Of a stretch of 64,000 nucleotides of DNA, positions 1-6,557 are shown piece after piece. Both the position numbers and the translations under genes were made by a program. The DNA comes from Isosphaeraceae bacterium (GTDB lineage: Bacteria > Planctomycetota > Planctomycetia > Isosphaerales > Isosphaeraceae), in the NCBI GenBank assembly GCA_026004735.1, contig BPJS01000001.1, forward strand, positions 4,606,859-4,670,858, read 5' to 3'. A model generated the notes under the pieces. It saw only the letters and a list, made by a program, of their open reading frames with translations. It was not told where the DNA came from and ran no database searches. Position 1 is the first letter of the stretch. The number at the start of each line of letters is the position of its first letter.

Positions 1-1188
1 TCCTACCTGGTGTTCGCCGGGCTGGAGCAGGCGCTGGGGGACCTGACCCGACTGCGTTTCAGTCCCGAGCAGGCCGACTGGCTCCGCCGCCAGCCGGCAT
101 TTCGCCATATCGACCGGCGTTGGTTCGATGCCCTGCCCGAGTTTCGCTTCCGAGGCGACGTGTGGGCGATGCCCGAAGGGACGATCTGTTTTCCGGGTGA
201 GACGCTGTTGCGGGTCGAGGCGGCGCTGGCCGAGGCTCAATGGGTCGAGACGTTTTTGCTGGCCTCGCTGGCCTATCCGACGATGGTGGCGTCGAAGGCG
301 GCGCGGGTGGTGGAGGCGGCTCGAGGGCGTCCGCTGTACGACTTCGGGGCGCGGCGTGGGCATGGTCCGCAGGCGGGCCTTCTTTGCGCCCGAGCGGCTT
401 ATCTGGCCGGGTTCGCCGGAACCAGCCACGTCGAGGCAGCCCGGCGGTTGGGCATCCCCTGCGTGGGGACGATGGCCCATGCGTGGGTTCAATCGTTTGA
501 CGACGAGCCAGCCGCGTTCGCGGCCTTCGCCCGCCACTTTCCCGATTCGACGACCCTACTGGTCGACACCTACGACACGCTGGAAGGCGCTCGGGCCGCC
601 GCACGAATCGAGCCGCCGCCCCGCGCCGTCCGGCTCGACTCGGGCGACCTCGGCACGCTGGCCGGTCAGGTTCGCGCGATTCTGGACGAAGCAGGCCGCT
701 CGGCAGTCCAGATTCTGGCCAGCGGCGACCTGGATGAATGGAAGATCGCCGAGTTGGTGGAGTCCGGGGCGCCGATCGATGCGTTTGGGGTCGGCACCGA
801 GCTGATCACGGTGCGCGACGCGCCGGCGCTGGCGATGGTCTACAAACTCGTCATGCTCGATGGGGTCGGCCGGGTCAAGAACGCTCCCGGCAAGCGGACC
901 TACCCCCTGGCGAAACAGGTTTGGCGGCGATACGACGACGCGGGCCGAATGATCGGCGACATGGTCACCGCGGCCGATGAGCACGCCGACGGCGAGCCTC
1001 TGCTCCATCCGCAGATTGTCGGCGGCCAATGGGTCCAGCCGCCGCCGCCGCTGGACCAGGTTCGCGACGCATGCCGACGCCAGCGCGCTGCGCTGCCGGA
1101 TTCGCTTCGGCTGCTGGACGGAACCGGGGCCTACCCGATCGCCTATAGCGCCCGCCTCGAAGCCGAAGCCCGGCGGCTCGGCCTCTGA
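1..1188 (+). CDS. pncB: Nicotinate phosphoribosyltransferase, 5'-truncated by window edge
   Basis: The product converts nicotinate, PRPP and ATP to nicotinate mononucleotide in the Preiss-Handler NAD salvage pathway, in the cytoplasm. The reading frame is open to base 1 and enters with S-Y-L-V-F-A-G-L-E-Q. In the family this segment lies some tens of residues after the start, so the true start is upstream and the GTG at 10 is not the start. Visible family features are the RLDSGDLGTLAGQVR segment, the ILASGDLDEWKIAEL segment and the FGVGTELITVRDAPALAMVYKLV-like phosphate-binding region (given in parts). About 395 residues are visible. It lies on the same strand as parAB, but a 509-bp gap holding parS sites separates them. 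The family call is strong; substrate preference for nicotinate over nicotinamide is inferred from family resemblance. Confidence 0.9.
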   Translation, partial: SYLVFAGLEQALGDLTRLRFSPEQADWLRRQPAFRHIDRRWFDALPEFRFRGDVWAMPEGTICFPGETLLRVEAALAEAQWVETFLLASLAYPTMVASKAARVVEAARGRPLYDFGARRGHGPQAGLLCARAAYLAGFAGTSHVEAARRLGIPCVGTMAHAWVQSFDDEPAAFAAFARHFPDSTTLLVDTYDTLEGARAAARIEPPPRAVRLDSGDLGTLAGQVRAILDEAGRSAVQILASGDLDEWKIAELVESGAPIDAFGVGTELITVRDAPALAMVYKLVMLDGVGRVKNAPGKRTYPLAKQVWRRYDDAGRMIGDMVTAADEHADGEPLLHPQIVGGQWVQPPPPLDQVRDACRRQRAALPDSLRLLDGTGAYPIAYSARLEAEARRLGL

Positions 1189-1380
1189 GCAGCCCGCCCC
1201 CACAAACCTGCCTGGTGGATGCTCATGCGGGGAGGGTCGGTGGTCGAGACGTCGAGCGTCTGCGTTCGGCGGCTACGCGAGGCCCGCCCGCTACCGGGCG
1301 TGGGTGCGCCGATCGGGATGTGTCGTTGGATCGAGCGATGAGGCGTCAAACGTCGGCTCCGAAGCCGCGGCCCGGAGCCA

Positions 1381-1396
1381 CGTTTCACGTGAAACC
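1381..1396. promoter_or_regulatory. parS: parS site 1 (ParB-binding centromere)
   Basis: Perfect 14-base palindrome GTTTCACGTGAAAC at 1382-1395, matching the core of the widely conserved bacterial parS (TGTTTCACGTGAAACA) except for the outermost bases. It lies 62 bp from a second identical core and about 300 bp upstream of parA. ParB is expected to load here as a CTP-dependent clamp. Confidence 0.9.
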
Positions 1397-1442
1397 TTCC
1401 GAGATTCTGGAGCCTGCCTTCGGCGGTGGCCGACGGGTGCCC

Positions 1443-1458
1443 CGTTTCACGTGAAACG
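1443..1458. promoter_or_regulatory. parS: parS site 2 (ParB-binding centromere)
   Basis: Second perfect copy of the 14-base core GTTTCACGTGAAAC, at 1444-1457, with different flanking sequence from site 1. Identical cores in unrelated flanks argue for selection on the site itself rather than a recent duplication. Confidence 0.9.
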
Positions 1459-1491
1459 TCCCGGGGCCGGGGCGGGCTTTAGTCCGTGGTC

Positions 1492-1519
1492 TGGACAGCC
1501 GATGACACAGTGGTAGAGT
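1492..1519 (+). promoter_or_regulatory. Candidate sigma-70-type promoter for parAB
   Basis: TGGACA (1492-1497) and TAGAGT (1514-1519) are separated by 16 bp. They match the -35 and -10 consensus at 5/6 and 4/6 positions and lie about 180 bp upstream of the parA start. This is a by-eye match in a GC-rich background and is unproven. Confidence 0.35.
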
Positions 1520-1697
1520 CTGGCTGATTCGGGTGGAACCCGAAACACGTGGCGGGTGGGGCAGCGTCGACCGGTTGGGATGGTGGTGACGGGCAGGAGG
1601 ACGGCATCCCGCGTCTGGGGTCTGGGTCCAGCTCGTCGCGATCGGGTCGGTCGCGTCGTTCTGCCGCGCCGGTAGAGGACATGAGGTCCAGACGGCC

Positions 1698-2444
1698 GTG
1701 GCCAAGATCATCAGCGTGGCCAATCAGAAGGGTGGCGTCGGCAAGACGACGACCGCTATCAATCTTGCGGCCGGCCTGGCCAAGGCGGGCCGCTCGGCGC
1801 TGGTTGTCGATGTGGACCCCCAGTGCAACGCGACCAGCGGTCTCGGCGTGGAGCCAGCGCCGCGGCATCCGCTCTTGGCGGGCCGGCCATTGGCCGAGTC
1901 GATCGTCGAGACGGCGCAGGCTGGTCTGAGCGTCTTGCCCGGTTCGCAGAGCCTGGCTGACGCCGATGCCCTGTCGGCCTCGAATCGCCAACGAGCGGCC
2001 GCGTTGCGGAACCAGCTCCAGGCGGAGCTGTCCCGGTTTGAGTATGTGCTGATTGATTGCCCGCCATCGTTGGGGCAATTGACGCGCGCGGCTCTGGCGG
2101 CATCGCAGGAGATATTGATCCCGATCCAGTGCGAGTATTTCGCTATGGAGGGACTGTCGCAGATGATCGACCTGGCGCGTCAGACCAAAGCTCGGAACAA
2201 TCCCCGGCTCGAGATCGGCGGCCTGGTGATGACGATGTACGACCCGGCGCTGGAGCTAGCCAACGAGGTCGTCGCCGAGGTGCGAGGCTACTTTGACGAG
2301 GCCGTGTTCCGCACGTTGATCCCCCGCGACGTTCAGATCAGCGAGGCGCCCAGCCACGGGCTGAGCGTGCTCGACTATGCCCCGCGGGCCCGGGGGGCCC
2401 GCGCTTACGCCGAACTTGTCCTGGAGGTGCTCGACCGTGAATAA
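1698..2444 (+). CDS. parA: Chromosome partitioning ATPase ParA (Soj)
   Basis: ATPase of the ParABS chromosome segregation system. It binds DNA non-specifically as an ATP dimer and is released by ParB-stimulated hydrolysis. At 248 residues it has the usual length of chromosomal ParA. The deviant Walker A KGGVGKTTTA lies at residues 11-20 and is followed by VVDVDPQCNATSGLG (Walker A' Asp region); the IDCPPSLGQLTRAAL segment carries the Walker B Asp. There is no N-terminal helix-turn-helix, so this is the Soj type rather than a plasmid type Ia protein. It starts with GTG and overlaps parB by 8 bp, so the two are probably translationally coupled. parS sites lie both upstream and downstream of the pair. 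Confidence 0.96.
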   Translation: MAKIISVANQKGGVGKTTTAINLAAGLAKAGRSALVVDVDPQCNATSGLGVEPAPRHPLLAGRPLAESIVETAQAGLSVLPGSQSLADADALSASNRQRAAALRNQLQAELSRFEYVLIDCPPSLGQLTRAALAASQEILIPIQCEYFAMEGLSQMIDLARQTKARNNPRLEIGGLVMTMYDPALELANEVVAEVRGYFDEAVFRTLIPRDVQISEAPSHGLSVLDYAPRARGARAYAELVLEVLDRE

Positions 2445-3306
2445 GCGACGCCTGGGCCGCGGCCTGGCCGCGCTGTTGGGGACCGAGGAAGGCGGCTTCG
2501 AAGCCGGCGCCCTCGAGGCGGCCGAGCTTATCCTGGTCGCCGTCGATCAAATCGACCCGAACCCATTCCAGCCACGCCGCGACTTCGACCCGCTGGAAAT
2601 CACCGCGCTAGCCGACAGCCTCCGCCAGCATGGGATGCTCCAGCCCGTCCTGGTCCGGCCGGTCGACGATCGATACCAGCTCGTGGCCGGGGAGCGCCGC
2701 CTTCGCGCCGCGATCGAGGCCCACCTCCACGAAATCCCGGCCCGGGTGATGGAACTGGACGACCAGCGCGTCTTCGACGTGGCCCTGGTCGAAAACCTCC
2801 AGCGCGAGGATCTCAACGCGATCGAGAAAGCGGTCGCCTTCCGCGGATACCTGGAACGGTTCGGCATCAGCCAGGAAGAACTGGCCCATCGACTCGGGCT
2901 GGACCGCTCGACGGTCTCCAACCTCCTGCGGCTGCTCGACCTGCCCGCCGAGGCGCAGGAAGCCGTCCGCACCGGCAAGATCACTGCGGGCCACGCCCGC
3001 GCGTTGCTGTCGCTGGGAGATGCGGGGGCGATCCTGGAAGCGTTGCCCTTGATCTGTGACGGCGGACTATCGGTCCGCGAGACCGAGACGCTGGTCGCCG
3101 GCATCCGTCCATCGCGGGTTCGGACCGACGGCGGACGACCACCCATCGAGAAGCCGCCTCACTTCGTCGAGCTGGAAGAACAGCTCCGCGGACGCTTCGC
3201 CACCAACGTCTTGATCCGGCCCCGCGGCAAGCAGAAGGGCCAGATCCTCATCGAATACAACACGCTGGAGGACTTCGAGCGGATCACTGCGCTGATCCGG
3301 GGCTGA
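2437..3306 (+). CDS. parB: Chromosome partitioning protein ParB (Spo0J), CTP-dependent clamp
   Basis: Binds parS and spreads as a CTP-gated sliding clamp, stimulating ParA. The frame is open further upstream, but a GTG at 2437 gives the typical ParB N-terminus with the ParA-contacting basic stretch RRLGRGLAALLG at residues 4-15. The product is 289 residues, normal for the family. The CTP/ParB box has QLVAGERRLRAA around residues 81-92. A helix-turn-helix follows with SQEELAHRLGLDRSTVSNLL, then a linker and a C-terminal dimerisation domain. The start overlaps the end of parA. A third parS lies about 210 bp downstream of the stop. Confidence 0.95.
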   Translation: MNKRRLGRGLAALLGTEEGGFEAGALEAAELILVAVDQIDPNPFQPRRDFDPLEITALADSLRQHGMLQPVLVRPVDDRYQLVAGERRLRAAIEAHLHEIPARVMELDDQRVFDVALVENLQREDLNAIEKAVAFRGYLERFGISQEELAHRLGLDRSTVSNLLRLLDLPAEAQEAVRTGKITAGHARALLSLGDAGAILEALPLICDGGLSVRETETLVAGIRPSRVRTDGGRPPIEKPPHFVELEEQLRGRFATNVLIRPRGKQKGQILIEYNTLEDFERITALIRG

Positions 3307-3516
3307 AACCGCGGAGAACCTGGCCCCGGGCCCGGAGGGCCGATGCGGGCGGATCGGCTACCGCTCCCGCGGGACCGGTACTCCAACCGCAGCCACTAGG
3401 GCCTCAGGGGGGTTCGGAGCGGATGGGCCGGACGCCACGGGTCGGCTTCGGAACGGACGGGCCGACTCGGCGCGACCCGGGCTTGATCCGGGTCGGGCGT
3501 GGCTCCATCGGCGGGA

Positions 3517-3532
3517 CGTTTCACGTGAAACG
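3517..3532. promoter_or_regulatory. parS: parS site 3 (ParB-binding centromere)
   Basis: Third perfect copy of GTTTCACGTGAAAC (3518-3531), between parB and tRNA-Pro. The three sites bracket the parAB genes within about 2.2 kb, as commonly seen near bacterial replication origins. Confidence 0.9.
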
Positions 3533-3543
3533 CCCCGCCGCGC

Positions 3544-3573
3544 TTGACCGCTCGGCGGCCTCCGCGCTAGGAT
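3544..3573 (+). promoter_or_regulatory. Candidate promoter of tRNA-Pro
   Basis: TTGACC (3544-3549), an 18-bp spacer and TAGGAT (3568-3573) match the vegetative consensus at 5/6 and 4/6 positions. The predicted transcription start near 3580 falls about 7 bp before the mature tRNA 5' end, which is the expected geometry. The -35 element begins 12 bp after parS site 3. Confidence 0.5.
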
Positions 3574-3586
3574 CATCGCAACTGGA

Positions 3587-3661
3587 CGGGGCGTAGCTCA
3601 GCCTGGCTAGAGCGCCAGCTTTGGGAGCTGGATGTCGGAGGTTCGAATCCTCTCGCCCCGA
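3587..3661 (+). tRNA. tRNA-Pro (anticodon TGG)
   Basis: A 75-nt cloverleaf can be folded by hand. The acceptor stem CGGGGCG pairs with CGCCCCG, with discriminator A at 3661. The D stem is GCTC/GAGC. The anticodon stem CCAGC/GCTGG encloses loop TTTGGGA with anticodon TGG. The T arm is GGAGG-TTCGAAT-CCTCT with one G-U pair. The CCA end is not encoded. Confidence 0.96.
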
Positions 3662-3690
3662 TTGCCTGAGCCGGACGATGGTCGCGGCCG

Positions 3691-4929
3691 TCAGCTTCCC
3701 GGCGCGGCGTGGGGCCGGGGCGGCTCGGGCGGTCGCTTCAGGGACAGGTTCGGCCGGAAGGTGAGCAGCAGGAGCAGCGGCACGTAGAGCGTGGCGTGCG
3801 TGCCGCCCTGGTCGAGGTACCAGAACTCGCTGGCGATCAGGAGTAAGGCCGACTGCGCGATCAGTTGGCCGAGATTCTTTTCGGCCGGCCAGACCGCTGA
3901 CAAGGCGACGACGCACAGGTGGAGCACGAGGACCGGCAAGCGGTAGGCCGGCTCGACGTCATTCCAGAAGCTGCCCGCGGCCGGCGATTCGCTGGATGGG
4001 AGCAGGCCGACCTCGTTGAGGGTGCGGGCCCCGCATTCGACGGCCAGGCGCGAGGCGGCCGGCACGGTGCTCGCCAGAAGCCAGGCGGCGACTAGAACCG
4101 GCACAGCCACGGCGACAAACCGCCGCACCCCCCGGCCCCAGTAAAAGCCGGCCCAGGCCGGGATCAGGCCGGCCACCGGAGGCATCCAGGCGCCGGCTAC
4201 GGCCAGGGCCAGACCGGCGGTCGCGGGCCGTCGATAAGCGGCAATCGCCAGCACGACCAGGGCCGCGGCGACCAACTGGCCGCTGTCGATGAGCGCGATC
4301 CGGGTATACGGCAGGATCAGGAACGCGACGGCCATGCCCAGGCCGATCGTGGGCCGCTGGAAGATGCGGGACCCGATGCCGACCAGGCCCAGGCTGATCC
4401 CCACATGACCAAGCGCGGCCATCAGCCGCTTCAGCTCCGAAGGGGCGACCCGTCCGAACGCGCGGCGGAGCGTCGCGTCGGATGCCGGGGTGGGCACCTC
4501 GGTCTTCACCGAATGCGGATCGCCGGGGTTGCGCTCCACTCCGGCGTCGATCGGCACGGTGATCGCCTCGATGGCGACCAGGGCCAGCAACCCGGCCATC
4601 AGGCAGCCAAGGCCGGCGGAGTCCAGGTTGGGTTCGAGGACAGGCCGACGGGTCAAGGCCAGGTCGAGGACGCAGCGGACCAGCCAAATGCCTAGCCCGA
4701 CAAACAGCAGGGCGAACGCCGACGCGGGGCGATCGTCGCGGGTGGTCAGGTGGAGCAACGCAGGCAACTGGGCCAGCATCAGGACCAGGTCGAGGTTGCG
4801 AATGCTCCAGAACCGGTGAAACTTAAAGAACAGCGCGAACCAGAACAGCAGCGTCAGGAAAAGCCAGACGCCAAACGGCAAGCCGAGCGACTCCAGCGGA
4901 GTGGCCGGGACGGCGGCGGATTGGTTCAC
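3691..4929 (-). CDS. Polytopic membrane protein of unknown function
   Basis: A 412-residue protein with roughly eight to ten hydrophobic segments. The first is a strong helix at about residues 20-38, followed by a segment with FHRFWSIRNLDLVLMLAQL. A hydrophilic loop around residues 128-165 separates the N-terminal helices from the rest. The C-terminus is short and proline-rich (about the last 15 residues). I do not recognise a named family, and there is no obvious catalytic motif. It converges on tRNA-Pro and lies downstream of rnc on the opposite side of a short gap, on the same strand. The long, uninterrupted hydrophobic pattern makes it clearly a real gene. Confidence 0.75.
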   Translation of the reverse strand: MNQSAAVPATPLESLGLPFGVWLFLTLLFWFALFFKFHRFWSIRNLDLVLMLAQLPALLHLTTRDDRPASAFALLFVGLGIWLVRCVLDLALTRRPVLEPNLDSAGLGCLMAGLLALVAIEAITVPIDAGVERNPGDPHSVKTEVPTPASDATLRRAFGRVAPSELKRLMAALGHVGISLGLVGIGSRIFQRPTIGLGMAVAFLILPYTRIALIDSGQLVAAALVVLAIAAYRRPATAGLALAVAGAWMPPVAGLIPAWAGFYWGRGVRRFVAVAVPVLVAAWLLASTVPAASRLAVECGARTLNEVGLLPSSESPAAGSFWNDVEPAYRLPVLVLHLCVVALSAVWPAEKNLGQLIAQSALLLIASEFWYLDQGGTHATLYVPLLLLLTFRPNLSLKRPPEPPRPHAAPGS

Positions 4930-5008
4930 GCGGCACCCCGCACGACCAGCGAATCGAGCTTCGAAACGGTGACGGCGGCGGACGGCATGGGCGGCGGAGG
5001 TTGAAGGT

Positions 5009-5758
5009 TTAGTCAGCCGGGAACGGTGGCGGGTTGCCGGCCAGTTCGCTCAGCGCGTTGCGTGCGGCGCGTTGTTCGGCGTCTTTTTTGTTGGGGCCCC
5101 AGGCGGGGGCGTACCGCCGCGGGCCGATCTGGGCGGCCACCTTGAAACTCTTGGAGTGGTCCGGGCCTTGTTCGTCGAGCAGCAGATACGTGGGCGTCTC
5201 GCCGAACTGCCGTTGGGCGGCCTGCTGGAGGCTGCTCTTGTGGTTTTCGCCGGCCTGGTCGAGCGCGGCGGCCTCCAGCTCGGGGCGCAGGTGGCGCTCG
5301 ATGAACGCGCGGGCGGCGGCCATGCCGCCATCGAGGTAGAGGGCTCCGATCAGCGCCTCGAAGACCGCCGCCAGCACGGATTCGGGAGTCTGGGCCGCCG
5401 GACCGAGCCCTTTGCCGAGGACCAGGTAATCCTGAAGCCGCAGCCGGCGGGCCACCCGCGCGCAGGTCCGCCGCGAGACGACCACCGACTTGACCCGCGT
5501 CAAGGCTCCCTCGTGCCAGTCCGGATAGGCTTCGTAGAGCCAGGAGCAGACGATCGCGCCGAGGATGGCGTCGCCCAGAAATTCCAGACGCTCGTTGGAG
5601 GCCAGCCGATGATCGGCCCCCGAGGCGTGGGTCAAGGCCGCGCGCAGCAGCGATGGCTGGCGGAATCGATAGTCAAGCAAGCGTTGGCAGCGTGCCAGGA
5701 GTTCGTCATCCTCGGCACGCGGCGACGGGTCGGGCATCCGGCGTGCCCCGGTGGGCAT
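5009..5758 (-). CDS. rnc: Ribonuclease III
   Basis: Double-strand-specific endoribonuclease that processes rRNA precursors and structured mRNAs. The endonuclease domain occupies roughly residues 15-155. It contains the family signature NERLEFLGDAILG at about 55-67 (metal-binding Glu/Asp) and the second acidic motif AVFEALIGALYLDGG near 130-145. A double-stranded-RNA-binding domain follows (about 168-240), ending in the typical KKDAEQRAARNAL helix. At 249 residues the length is normal. An internal ATG seven codons in (5737) is an alternative start; neither has a strong ribosome binding site. It is transcribed divergently from efpL. Confidence 0.95.
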   Translation of the reverse strand: MPTGARRMPDPSPRAEDDELLARCQRLLDYRFRQPSLLRAALTHASGADHRLASNERLEFLGDAILGAIVCSWLYEAYPDWHEGALTRVKSVVVSRRTCARVARRLRLQDYLVLGKGLGPAAQTPESVLAAVFEALIGALYLDGGMAAARAFIERHLRPELEAAALDQAGENHKSSLQQAAQRQFGETPTYLLLDEQGPDHSKSFKVAAQIGPRRYAPAWGPNKKDAEQRAARNALSELAGNPPPFPAD

Positions 5759-5893
5759 ACGTCAATCTGCTCAAGAAGCTATCCGCGAGCCGTACGGCTG
5801 TCAATCGCCGGGTTGGGTCGGCCTCGTTTAGGATATGAGATGGATATGGAATGAGTGCGTCCGACTGACCCGCGTTCTGGGAGGAAGCCCCTG

Positions 5894-6463
5894 GTGGTCC
5901 CGGCCAAGGATTTCAAGCGGCGAATGGTCGTCGAGCTCGACGGCGTTCCGCACATGATCGAGCAGATTCACGTTCAGACCCCGTCGGCCCGTGGCGCGGC
6001 GACGCTGTACAAGGTCCGCGCCCGCAACCTCAAGACCCGTGCTCGGCTGGAGCGGACGTTCAAGGGGCAGGATGCGCTGCCCGAAGTCCAGTTCGAGCGC
6101 CGGCCGGTCCAGTTCCTCTATCGCGACCCGGACGGATTCCATTTCATGGACGCCGAGGACTTCAATCAGTTCACGCTGACGGCCGACGACCTCGGCGACC
6201 AGGCCGACTACATTCACGACGGGATCGCCGACGTGACCGCGCTGATGGTCAATGGGCAGGTGTTGGCCGTCGAGCTGCCCGACACGGTCGCCCTGGAGAT
6301 CAGCGAGGCGGCGCCAGGCGTGCGGGGCAACTCAGCCACCGGCCGCACCAAGCCCGCCACGCTCTCAACCGGCCTGGTGATCCAGGTTCCCGAACATCTG
6401 GAGCCGGGGACGTTGGTCCGGGTCGATACCCGAACGGGTGAGTATCTGGGCCGGGTCAATTGA
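5894..6463 (+). CDS. efpL: Elongation factor P-like protein EfpL (YeiP)
   Basis: Paralogue of elongation factor P that binds the ribosome and relieves stalling. This is the YeiP/EfpL class rather than canonical EF-P: the tip loop reads QTPSARGAATLYKVRARNL, as in E. coli YeiP, with an Arg where EF-P carries its modified Lys. The C-terminal OB domain has the family signature GNSATGRTKPATLSTGLV and QVPEHLEPG. I chose the GTG at 5894 over the longer GTG at 5855. It is preceded by GGGAGGAAG at 5879-5887 with good spacing, and it gives 189 residues against about 190 in the family. No canonical efp is present in this window. Confidence 0.9.
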   Translation: MVPAKDFKRRMVVELDGVPHMIEQIHVQTPSARGAATLYKVRARNLKTRARLERTFKGQDALPEVQFERRPVQFLYRDPDGFHFMDAEDFNQFTLTADDLGDQADYIHDGIADVTALMVNGQVLAVELPDTVALEISEAAPGVRGNSATGRTKPATLSTGLVIQVPEHLEPGTLVRVDTRTGEYLGRVN

Positions 6464-6490
6464 CCAGTTTCAGCCGCCAGAGCGGGAAAT

Positions 6491-6506
6491 CGGGTCTTCA
6501 GACCCG
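6491..6506. terminator. Possible bidirectional terminator between efpL and the RND exporter
   Basis: CGGGTC-TTCA-GACCCG forms a short perfect hairpin in the gap between convergent genes. A second GC-rich inverted repeat (GCGGCCG...CGGCGGCC) follows within 20 bp. There is no clear U tract, so intrinsic termination is uncertain. Confidence 0.35.
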
Positions 6507-6557
6507 GCGAAAACGCGGCCGCTGAACGGCGGCCTGCGCGCATCGACTCCGCCCTCG

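Larger units (their letters stand above)
1189..1697. other. Intergenic region carrying two parS sites and a possible parAB promoter
   Basis: This 509-bp stretch between pncB and parA holds no convincing gene; the short open frames in it have no recognisable family and no ribosome binding site. It does hold two parS-like palindromes (1381-1396 and 1443-1458) and a promoter-like pair at 1492-1519. Confidence 0.7.
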
